Of a DNA stretch of 16,333 nucleotides, positions 6,919-13,092 are shown in pieces (position 1 is the first letter of the stretch; each line of letters starts with the position of its first letter). This DNA is from DATLWR01 sp035576205 (GTDB taxonomy: Bacteria; Pseudomonadota; Zetaproteobacteria; Mariprofundales; Mariprofundaceae), in contig DATLWR010000107.1 of NCBI GenBank assembly GCA_035576205.1, positions 1-16,333 on the forward strand. The letters are read 5' to 3'. The notes beneath the pieces were generated by a model. That model was not told where the DNA came from and searched no databases. It saw only the letters and a program-made list of their open reading frames with translations. A program made the translations under genes and the position numbers.

Positions 6919-7751
6919 TCACTCGCGAACTGCTGCGCCAGGCGACAGCCGAGCTCACCACGGCCGGTTGCGACTCACCCCGGCTGGATGCCGAGTGCCT
7001 GCTGGCGCACGCCTGGTCCAACAACCGCGCCGGCCTGATTGCCCGCGCTACCGACGAGGTTCCCGAAGCAATCACTCGCGATTTCTTTGCCCTGATCGAG
7101 CGCCGCGTACGGCGCGAACCGCTCGCCTACCTCACCGGCGAGAAGGAGTTCTGGTCGCGCAGTTTCAGTGTCGATCCTTCGGTGCTGATCCCGCGGCCTG
7201 AGACCGAGCACCTGATCGAGGCGTGCCTCGCCACCTTCCCCGACCGGCAGATACCGCTTGCTATCTGCGATATCGGTACCGGTTCCGGCTGCATCGCGGT
7301 GACGCTGGCTTGCGAATACCCCGATGCTCGCGTAGTCGCCACCGACATCTCCGCTGCCGCACTCGAAACAGCGCAGGCGAATGCGACTCGGCATGGGGTC
7401 GCGGACCGGATAACATTCCGGCTCGGCAGCCTGCTGGATGCGCTGCAACAGGGAGACGGGCCATTCGAGCTGATCGTCTCCAACCCGCCCTATGTCGCCG
7501 CCGGCGAGATGGAGGGGCTTGCGCCGGAACTGGCCTTTGAACCGCGCACGGCTCTCACCGACGAGTCAGACGGCCTGCAGCTGTTGCGTGAAATCCTCGA
7601 ACGGGGCCTAAAACACCTGAAGCCCGACGGCCGCATCATCGTCGAAACCGGCAGCTGCGGCCTTCCGGAAGCTCCGGCAGGCCTCTTGGAAGAGTCACGA
7701 ATCCGTGACTTGGCCGGTCATCTTCGGGCAGGGGTATATCGACACCTTTGA
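6915..7751 (+). CDS. prmC: Release factor N5-glutamine methyltransferase
   Basis: PrmC uses S-adenosylmethionine to methylate the Gln of the GGQ motif in RF1 and RF2, raising termination efficiency. The protein has 278 residues (E. coli 277). An N-terminal helical domain (1-75) recognises the release factor. The linker PSVLIPRPETEHLIE (88-102) is conserved in the family. The SAM-binding motif I is CDIGTGSGCIAV (118-129), and the catalytic NPPY is at 190-193. The last 40 residues (from about 238) are less conserved than expected. The end RIRDLAGHLRAGVYRHL still resembles the family's RDLAG...R..., and no other reading frame restores a better tail. ATG 6915 overlaps the prfA stop (ATGA), so the enzyme is made next to its substrate. 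The stop codon lies within the -35 element of the next gene's promoter. Confidence 0.95.
   Translation: MITRELLRQATAELTTAGCDSPRLDAECLLAHAWSNNRAGLIARATDEVPEAITRDFFALIERRVRREPLAYLTGEKEFWSRSFSVDPSVLIPRPETEHLIEACLATFPDRQIPLAICDIGTGSGCIAVTLACEYPDARVVATDISAAALETAQANATRHGVADRITFRLGSLLDALQQGDGPFELIVSNPPYVAAGEMEGLAPELAFEPRTALTDESDGLQLLREILERGLKHLKPDGRIIVETGSCGLPEAPAGLLEESRIRDLAGHLRAGVYRHL
7693..7710. repeat. Perfect inverted repeat (7-bp arms, 4-nt centre) near the end of prmC
   Basis: AGTCACG and CGTGACT flank AATC. No T-run follows, so it is not a standard terminator. The centre at about 7701.5 lies roughly 80 bp before the expected transcription start of the haemerythrin gene. That distance and the 5+4+5 core (TCACG-N4-CGTGA) are compatible with a dimeric activator site. 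An RNA hairpin or chance are alternatives. Confidence 0.55.
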
Positions 7752-7775
7752 CCGCCACCAACTTGCGGTTATCAT
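7748..7775 (+). promoter_or_regulatory. Strong sigma70-type promoter for the bacteriohaemerythrin gene
   Basis: TTGACC (7748-7753, 5/6) and TATCAT (7770-7775, 5/6) are separated by 16 bp. The expected start near 7782 gives a leader of about 27 nt that includes the ribosome site. The -35 overlaps the prmC stop codon. This is the best promoter match in the window. Confidence 0.62.
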
Positions 7776-7796
7776 GGCAGGCTCGGAAGCGGAAGC

Positions 7797-7803
7797 AGGA
7801 GAA
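7797..7803 (+). promoter_or_regulatory. Ribosome binding site of the haemerythrin gene
   Basis: AGGAGAA lies five bases before ATG 7809. A GTG directly in front of this ATG (7806) would add one Met and is only two bases from the site, so the ATG is preferred. Confidence 0.7.
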
Positions 7804-7808
7804 GCGTG

Positions 7809-8201
7809 ATGAGTATCGTATGGAGTGAGGAGTACTCGACGGGAGAACCGGAGATCGACAAGCAGCACAAGCAGCTGTTCAAGTACCTCGCCGATCTGGA
7901 AGAGCATATCGCCAGCGGCGTGACCGACGAATACATGAAGCAGTTCCTCGACTATCTCGGCCTCTACACCCGCAGCCACTTCTGCTATGAGGAGATCTGC
8001 ATGCGGCAGCGCAAGTGCCCCGTCGCCAAGCAGAACCAGGAGCAGCACGACAAGTTGCTACAGGCCTACACCCATTATCGCGAACGTTTTGAGATCGAAG
8101 GCGTCAGCTCGGACCTGCTCAACAAGCTGCATTCGTTCCTGCTGAGCTGGCTGACCAATCATATCCTGAAGATCGACACCAATCTGAAAGCCTGCATGTG
8201 A
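7809..8201 (+). CDS. Single-domain bacteriohaemerythrin with one altered iron ligand
   Basis: The predicted protein binds O2 reversibly, or senses O2 or NO, through a non-haem di-iron centre in a four-helix bundle. It has 130 residues, the normal size for a free-standing cytoplasmic bacteriohaemerythrin. It begins with the family's MSIVWSEEYSTGEPEIDKQH. Ligands seen are H20, H57 and E61 (HFCYE), H80, H118 and D123 (HILKID). The His expected four residues before H80 is N76, in CPVAKQNQEQH. Six of seven canonical ligands are therefore present, and the iron next to that position has an open or different coordination. Haemerythrin domains carrying a CPxA..N...H pattern occur in some signalling proteins, from memory of the family, so this may be a functional subtype rather than decay. 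It follows prmC by 57 nt, with its own promoter, and is convergent with slyD. Confidence 0.9.
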   Translation: MSIVWSEEYSTGEPEIDKQHKQLFKYLADLEEHIASGVTDEYMKQFLDYLGLYTRSHFCYEEICMRQRKCPVAKQNQEQHDKLLQAYTHYRERFEIEGVSSDLLNKLHSFLLSWLTNHILKIDTNLKACM

Positions 8202-8209
8202 TTGCAGGC
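8190..8209. terminator. Possible weak terminator hairpin between haemerythrin and slyD genes
   Basis: GCCTGCA and TGCAGGC form a 7-bp stem with a 6-nt loop that includes the haemerythrin stop codon. A further small inverted repeat, GGCC-CAG-GGCC, follows. No T-run is present on either side, so intrinsic termination would be inefficient. The convergent genes are separated by only 18 bp, and nothing else there could terminate. Confidence 0.3.
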
Positions 8210-8219
8210 CCAGGGCCGC

Positions 8220-8702
8220 TCAGTGGTGAGCGTGCCCTCCGTCATGCACATGCCCGTGATCCAGTTCCTCGGCGGTGGCGTCGCGCACACTGTCGACCTG
8301 CACGTCAAAATGCAGCCGTTCGCCGGCCAGCGGATGGTTGCCGTCGATGGTGATGTCGTCCCCGTCCACCTTGGTGATCGTCACAACCTGCACGCCTTCG
8401 CTGGTCTGTGCCTGGAACTGCATGCCGACCTCCAGGGCATCGACACCCTGGAACAGCGAACTCGGCACCACCTGCAGCAGGTCCTCATCGATCTCGCCAT
8501 AACCTTCGGCAGGCTCCACGGTCACCTTCAGGCTGTCGCCCGGCGACTTGCCCTCCAGCGCCTTCTCGAGCCCCGGGATGATATTCGCGGCACCGTGCAG
8601 GTAAGCCATCGGCTCGGCACCCTCCGACGAATCCAGCACCTCGCCGGCATCATTGGTCAGGGTGTAATGAAAATAGACGACTTTATCCTTGGCGATCTGC
8701 AT
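8220..8702 (-). CDS. slyD: SlyD-type FKBP peptidyl-prolyl cis-trans isomerase with His-rich tail
   Basis: SlyD catalyses prolyl isomerisation, acts as a chaperone, and in some bacteria delivers nickel to hydrogenase or urease maturation. The 160-residue protein starts MQIAKDKVVYFHYTL. The FKBP fold covers about 1-65 and 125-148, with YLHGAANIIPGLEKALEG at 34-51 and PGDSLKV at 54-60. The insert-in-flap chaperone domain (about 70-122) includes VPSSLFQ. The tail DHGHVHDGGHAHH (148-160) has six His and could bind Ni, Zn or Cu. It is short compared with the roughly 50-residue metal tail of E. coli SlyD. The ATG at 8702 has a strong AAGGAGG site (8708-8714). It lies 39 nt after amgK and is probably the last gene of the mutM-argS run, though its good ribosome site suggests higher translation than its neighbours. 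Confidence 0.93.
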   Translation of the reverse strand: MQIAKDKVVYFHYTLTNDAGEVLDSSEGAEPMAYLHGAANIIPGLEKALEGKSPGDSLKVTVEPAEGYGEIDEDLLQVVPSSLFQGVDALEVGMQFQAQTSEGVQVVTITKVDGDDITIDGNHPLAGERLHFDVQVDSVRDATAEELDHGHVHDGGHAHH

Positions 8703-8741
8703 GGCGCCCTCCTTGGTGGGGCGGCCACCCTACGGATATCC

Positions 8742-9743
8742 TCAGGATGAACAAGCGGAAACTTTCTCGGCCGGCCCGATGGCCAGCAGCGGAAAATCGG
8801 TAGCCGCCAGGCCCAGCGCAAGCATCTCCTCACACAGATGCTTGCGGGTCAGCGGAATCTCGCCAAGGAACTGCAGCTTGCCGTCGCGATGCGCCAGGCG
8901 GGCAAAAATACCGATCGCCTTCAGATGGCGCTGCATGGCGGTAAGCCTGAGCAGCCGGTGCCATGCCTCGAAGCCATCGAAGCAATCCCGAAGCGGAACC
9001 GGCAGCGTCTCGAAGAAACGCCGGCTCCAGTCGCACCTGAACATTTCCGGATAGTCCTGGTAGCAGTCGTAGAGCAGCGAGGCCAGATCGTAGGTGACCG
9101 GCCCCGTCACCGCATCCTGATAATCGATCATGCCGAGCGGCAGTCGACCTGCCGGCAGCATCAGGTTGCGGCTGTGGAAATCGAGGTGCACCGGCACGCG
9201 CGGCAATGCCTCGATCTCGGCCAACAGTGGCGACAGCGCATCATGATAGGCCTGCCGCTCGCCTGGCGTCGGCGTATGGCCGGCCACCCGCGGCAGATAC
9301 CAGTCGAGATAGAGATCGCATTCACGCCGCATGCGCGCCATGTCGAACAGCGGCAGTTCGATTCCCGGCCCCGACGCCTGCAGTAGGTGCAGCTGCCGCA
9401 GTGCATCGGCAAACAGCGGCTCGACATCGCCACCCTGCCGCAGATGCGATGCCCAGGTGTGGTCACCAAAATCCTCGAGCAGCAGAAATCCCTGCACGAC
9501 ATCCTCCGCCACCAGGTGCGAAACGCGGATGCCGGTCCGTTCGAACCACTCCCGGACGGCCAGGAACGGCTTCACATCCTCATGCTCCGGCGGCGCATCC
9601 ATCAGCACGTAGGTGACGCCATTCAGGCGTACCCGATAGTAGGAGCGGAACGATGCATCCCCGGCCAGCTTCTCGATGCCGGCCTCTGATCCCAGATGCG
9701 CATACACCCACTGCTCGCGAATCACGGCGCGATCAGCGGTCAC
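8742..9743 (-). CDS. amgK: AmgK-type anomeric sugar kinase (N-acetylmuramate/N-acetylglucosamine 1-kinase), APH fold
   Basis: AmgK phosphorylates the anomeric hydroxyl of MurNAc (and GlcNAc), allowing recycled cell-wall sugar to re-enter UDP-MurNAc synthesis without MurQ. The predicted 333 residues have the aminoglycoside-phosphotransferase fold. GDASFRSYYRV (28-38) and VLMDAPPEHEDVKPF (46-60) are hallmark AmgK segments, and LLLEDFGD (87-94) is the kinase hinge. The catalytic loop is HLDFHSRNLM (186-195), satisfying HxDxxxxN with D188 as base and N193 as metal ligand. MIDYQDAVTGPVTYDLASLL (205-224) provides the second metal-binding Asp. The preferred start is GTG 9743, overlapping the SPOR gene stop by 11 nt, with no clear Shine-Dalgarno, so coupling is likely. 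The usual partner murU (MurNAc-1-P uridylyltransferase) is not adjacent. Substrate is inferred from family resemblance. Confidence 0.85.
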   Translation of the reverse strand: MTADRAVIREQWVYAHLGSEAGIEKLAGDASFRSYYRVRLNGVTYVLMDAPPEHEDVKPFLAVREWFERTGIRVSHLVAEDVVQGFLLLEDFGDHTWASHLRQGGDVEPLFADALRQLHLLQASGPGIELPLFDMARMRRECDLYLDWYLPRVAGHTPTPGERQAYHDALSPLLAEIEALPRVPVHLDFHSRNLMLPAGRLPLGMIDYQDAVTGPVTYDLASLLYDCYQDYPEMFRCDWSRRFFETLPVPLRDCFDGFEAWHRLLRLTAMQRHLKAIGIFARLAHRDGKLQFLGEIPLTRKHLCEEMLALGLAATDFPLLAIGPAEKVSACSS

Positions 9744-10461
9744 GCAGCACCAGGCCGTCGATTTTCAGATTTTTCCGGATTTGCAGGCGCGCCTTGTCCG
9801 CCTCGTCGCGGCTCGGATACGGGCCGGCATAGACGCGGTACCACTGCCCCTTCTCCTTCAGATCGACCTGGCGTACCGAGGCGTGCACCCCCAGGCCGGC
9901 AAGACTCTTCAGGAGCGGCGCCGTCTCGGGACTGCTGCGAAACGAACCGACCTGCACGACATAGGCGGCGCTGGCGGCTCCTCCCGTCATTTCGCGCTGG
10001 ATGATATTGCGCAGCAGATCATCGCCTGCCGCCTTGGCCGTGGTCTGCGAATTGGGCTGCGGTGCCGGCTGCTCGGCGGGCGATGCCATTTCGTCGGGTG
10101 GCGCCACGCCGGTGCCGGAAAGCGGCGCCGGGGTCACCGATTGCTTGGGGAGATCGTTGTAGAAGGTCAGATCGCCGATCCGGCTGGTCGACACATCGGC
10201 ATCGCGGCGCTGCTGCTGGGCCTCCTGCCGCAGCTTGGCCATCTCCTCCTGCTGTTGCTTGATCTGCTCGACCAGCCTCGCCTTCTCGGCCGACTCGGCG
10301 ATCTGGGCGCCATGTTCCTTGCCCAGCCAGTAGCCGCCGGAAAATGCCAGCGCCACCACCAGCAGGATGCCGGCTACCAGCACGAAGGAGGAAAATCCAG
10401 ACGACTTCGGTGCCACCGCCCGGCCGGGCGCCTCCAGCTTGGCGAAATCGCTGCCGGCCAC
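9733..10461 (-). CDS. SPOR-domain inner-membrane protein (FtsN-like layout)
   Basis: SPOR domains bind peptidoglycan strands stripped of stem peptides and target proteins to the division septum. The 242-residue product has a short cytoplasmic N-terminus and one transmembrane helix (about 24-46, FVLVAGILLVVALAFSGGYWL). A Gln/Glu-rich coiled coil (52-86) and a Pro-rich periplasmic linker (105-140) follow. The SPOR domain runs from about 166 to 240, with AYVVQVGSFRS (166-176) and WYRVYAGPYPSRDEADKA (207-224). The order TM, linker, SPOR is that of FtsN, but no essential FtsN motif can be identified, so the protein is left unnamed. It starts with GTG 10461, immediately after the argS stop, and uses a GGAG inside the last argS codons (10471-10474). 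Neighbouring AmgK supports a cell-wall theme. Confidence 0.88.
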   Translation of the reverse strand: MAGSDFAKLEAPGRAVAPKSSGFSSFVLVAGILLVVALAFSGGYWLGKEHGAQIAESAEKARLVEQIKQQQEEMAKLRQEAQQQRRDADVSTSRIGDLTFYNDLPKQSVTPAPLSGTGVAPPDEMASPAEQPAPQPNSQTTAKAAGDDLLRNIIQREMTGGAASAAYVVQVGSFRSSPETAPLLKSLAGLGVHASVRQVDLKEKGQWYRVYAGPYPSRDEADKARLQIRKNLKIDGLVLRDR

Positions 10462-12168
10462 TTACATCCGCTCCGGTGCCGATACACCGAGGATGCCGAG
10501 CGCGTTGCGGATCACCTGCCCCACCGCCCGCACGAGCAGCAGGCGTGCCTGGGTGAGCCCTGCATCGTCGGTGATCACCCGGTGCTTGTGATAGAACCCG
10601 TGCAGATCGGCGGCAAGCTTCATGATGTAGGTGGCCACACGGTAAGGCTCCAGCCACTCGGCCGCCTTGGAAAGCATTTCCGGATAGCCGAGCAGATTGG
10701 CGATCAGGAGCCGCTCCTCCTCGGCCGTCAGGCAGGAGAGATCGACCGATTCCGGATCGGCCAGCACCACTCCCTCCTCGGCCGCCTTGCGCAGGATCGC
10801 CGACACCCGGGCGTGGGCGTACTGCACATAATAGACCGGATTCTCGTCGTTCTTCTGCTTGGCGACCTCGAGGTCAAAGTCGAGCTGGCTCTCCACGCGA
10901 CGGGTCATGAAGTTGAAGCGCACCGCGTCACTGCCCACCTCGTCGGTCACCTCGCGCAGCGTCACAAAGGTGCCGGCACGCTTGGACATCCGCACCGGCT
11001 TGCCGTTGCGGGTCAGGTTCACCATCTGCACCAGCAGCACGTCGGGCTGCTTGTCACGGCCGGTCAGCGCCTTCATCGCCGCCTGCACGCGCGCCACATA
11101 GCCGCCATGGTCGGCACCCCAGACGTCGATCATGCGGGCGAAGCCGCGCTGGTGCTTGTCGAAGTGGTAAGCGATGTCGGCAGCAAAATAGGTCGGCGTG
11201 CCGTCCTGCTTCCCGACCGGACGGTCGACGTCGTCACCGAACTCGGTGGTGCGGAACAGCAACTGCTCGACCGGTGAGTAATCCTCCACCTCCTTGCCTT
11301 TCGGCGGCGGCAGCGTACCGGTGTAGATCACCCCCTGCTGCTTCAGCCGCTCGATGAGCTCGCCGACCCGGCCGGAGGCGTGCAGCTCACGCTCGGAGAA
11401 GAACTGGTCGAATCCGATACCGAGTGCGGCCAGATCGCCCTTGATCGTCGCCATGTTGGCGGCCACCGATTCGCTGCCGACCAGCTCGCGGCGTGCTTCG
11501 TCGCCCATGGCGGCGAGCTCGGCATAGCTGTGGCGGGCCAGAATGTCGCGGGCGATATCGATCACGTAGTCCCCCGGATAGGCGGAATCGGGGAACTCGA
11601 CGGCTTCGCCCTGCAATTCGCGGATACGCAGCCAGACCGATTCGGCCAGCACGCCGATCTGTGCACCGGCATCGTTGATGTAGTACTCGCGGTGCACATC
11701 ATGGCCTACCGCCGCCAACAGACGCGCCAGCGAATCGCCGACTACCGCCCCGCGGCCATGCCCGACATGCATCGGCCCGGTCGGATTGGCGGAGACGAAC
11801 TCCAGGCAGATGCGGCCGGCCGCCGCCGCATGCGCAGCTTTCCCGTAATTTTCGCCCAAGCGCAGGATATTCTTGATGGCGTCGGCCTCGCTGGCCTCAT
11901 GCAACCGGATATTGATGAACCCCGGACCGGCGATCTCGGCACCGGCAACGGCAGCCGGCCACTTGACGGTGGCAAGAATGCGGCTGGCAACCTCGTGAGG
12001 TTTCTGCTGCAAGAGCCCGGCCAGCGGCATGGCGACATTGCAGGCATAGTCGCCATGTTCGCGCGTCTTGGTTCGGGTCAGCTGCACGCGGATATGCGCC
12101 GCATGCGGATGATCGGTCAGCAGCGACTCCACGGCCTGCTGCAATGCGCCTTCCAGTGCCTGTTTCAC
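10462..12168 (-). CDS. argS: Arginyl-tRNA synthetase
   Basis: ArgRS is a class I synthetase that charges tRNA(Arg) with arginine and needs the tRNA for amino-acid activation. The predicted 568 residues match the bacterial norm (E. coli 577). An N-terminal Add1-type domain (1-115) binds the tRNA D-loop. The HIGH signature is HVGH (134-137) in SANPTGPMHVGHGRGAVVGD. The KMSKS-equivalent is RMSKRAGTF (393-401). The C-terminal DALR anticodon-binding domain covers about 450-568 and ends NALGILGVSAPERM. The ATG at 12168 has GGAGG (12172-12176) three bases upstream. It is 43 nt downstream of mutM and directly abuts the SPOR gene, so it is probably in the same operon. No unusual residues are seen. Confidence 0.97.
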   Translation of the reverse strand: MKQALEGALQQAVESLLTDHPHAAHIRVQLTRTKTREHGDYACNVAMPLAGLLQQKPHEVASRILATVKWPAAVAGAEIAGPGFINIRLHEASEADAIKNILRLGENYGKAAHAAAAGRICLEFVSANPTGPMHVGHGRGAVVGDSLARLLAAVGHDVHREYYINDAGAQIGVLAESVWLRIRELQGEAVEFPDSAYPGDYVIDIARDILARHSYAELAAMGDEARRELVGSESVAANMATIKGDLAALGIGFDQFFSERELHASGRVGELIERLKQQGVIYTGTLPPPKGKEVEDYSPVEQLLFRTTEFGDDVDRPVGKQDGTPTYFAADIAYHFDKHQRGFARMIDVWGADHGGYVARVQAAMKALTGRDKQPDVLLVQMVNLTRNGKPVRMSKRAGTFVTLREVTDEVGSDAVRFNFMTRRVESQLDFDLEVAKQKNDENPVYYVQYAHARVSAILRKAAEEGVVLADPESVDLSCLTAEEERLLIANLLGYPEMLSKAAEWLEPYRVATYIMKLAADLHGFYHKHRVITDDAGLTQARLLLVRAVGQVIRNALGILGVSAPERM

Positions 12169-12211
12169 ATTGCCTCCAGAAACGAAACTGGCCGCATCCT
12201 ACATATCCGTG

Positions 12212-13027
12212 CTAATGCTGACAGCTCGGACAATAAAAGCTGCTGCGTCCGGCCTGCACGAGCCGGCGGACCGGCTCGCCACAGTTCGGGCATGGCCTGC
12301 CCTCGCGACCGTAAACGGCAAAATGGTGCGCAAAATAACCCGGCTTGCCGTCGGCATGGACGAAATCACGGATCGAGCTTCCGCCCGCCTCGATCGCCTC
12401 GGCAAGCACCGTTTTCACTGCCGCCACCAGTGCAAAAAGGCGCGCCGCCGAAATCCGCCCGGCGGCCCTGGCCGGATGGATGCCGGCCCGGAACAGCGAC
12501 TCGGAAGCGTAGATGTTGCCGACCCCGACGACGCAACGGGCATCCATCAGCAGGCTTTTGATCGGTGCCCGGCGCCCGCTGCAGACCTGTCGCAGCCAGC
12601 CAGAATCGAACGACGTCTCCAGCGGCTCCGGCCCCAGAGACGCGAACCACGGATGCGCCATGAGTTTGTTCTCCCGCAACAGCCCCGCATAGCCGAAGCG
12701 GCGCACATCCCGGTAGCGCAGGCTGACGCCACCGTCGAAGTCGAGGCGCACATGTTCGAACGGGCCGGGTGGAGCAACCATTGCCAGTGCATGGAACTGG
12801 CCGGTCATCCCCAGATGCCAGACCAGTGTCAGACCGCCTTCGAAGCGGAAAAGCAGGTATTTGGAGCGCCGGTCGACCGCCAGCAGACGCCGGCCGTAGA
12901 GCGGCGAGAAATCGGGGAGCGGAAAACGCAGCGGTGCGCCGCTGTGGGAGGTGGCGGCCAATCGCCTGCCGGTCAGGTGCGGTGCCAGACCCCGGCGTAC
13001 GATTTCGACCTCCGGCAACTCGGGCAT
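12212..13027 (-). CDS. mutM: Formamidopyrimidine-DNA glycosylase (Fpg/MutM)
   Basis: Fpg removes 8-oxoguanine and formamidopyrimidines from DNA and cuts the abasic site by beta-delta elimination. The predicted 271 residues match the family (269 in E. coli). The N-terminus MPELPEVE supplies the catalytic Pro (P2) and Glu (E3), and K56 in RSKYLLF contacts the DNA backbone. The helix-two-turn-helix region contains VVGVGNIYASESLFRAGIHP (165-184). The zinc finger has C246, C249, C266 and C269 (CPNC...FYCPSC), with the intercalating-loop Arg R261. All catalytic features are intact, and the Fpg zinc finger excludes the zinc-less Nei-like glycosylases. ATG 13027 has only a GGGGGAA-like ribosome site. 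It is the first gene of the minus-strand run leading to argS and is divergent from the cNMP-domain gene. Confidence 0.96.
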   Translation of the reverse strand: MPELPEVEIVRRGLAPHLTGRRLAATSHSGAPLRFPLPDFSPLYGRRLLAVDRRSKYLLFRFEGGLTLVWHLGMTGQFHALAMVAPPGPFEHVRLDFDGGVSLRYRDVRRFGYAGLLRENKLMAHPWFASLGPEPLETSFDSGWLRQVCSGRRAPIKSLLMDARCVVGVGNIYASESLFRAGIHPARAAGRISAARLFALVAAVKTVLAEAIEAGGSSIRDFVHADGKPGYFAHHFAVYGREGRPCPNCGEPVRRLVQAGRSSFYCPSCQH

Positions 13028-13056
13028 AAAGGCATTTCCCCCTGTAATCTGCGCAC

Positions 13057-13085
13057 TTGCAGCTTATTCCTGCTGCATCCATACT
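13057..13085 (+). promoter_or_regulatory. Candidate promoter for the tandem cNMP-domain gene
   Basis: TTGCAG (13057-13062, 3/6) and CATACT (13080-13085, 4/6) have an ideal 17-bp spacing. The start would fall at 13092-13093, the ATG itself. It is the only reasonable match in the 65 bp between the divergent genes, but it is weak. Confidence 0.35.
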
Positions 13086-13092
13086 GGCCCTA

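Noticed and set aside
7640..7808. Frameshift in prmC continuing in the +2 frame to a stop just before the haemerythrin ATG
   Set aside because: The alternative frame is open but reads nothing like a PrmC C-terminus, and the annotated frame retains a weak RDLAG ending, so no frameshift is called.
9676..11277. Long plus-strand open frame opposite the amgK start, SPOR gene and argS
   Set aside because: It runs across three real genes in antisense. The His/Leu/Gly/Arg-rich product is typical of a shadow frame.
11380..12561. Plus-strand open frame across argS and mutM
   Set aside because: Both genes underneath are complete and conserved; the frame has no recognisable product.
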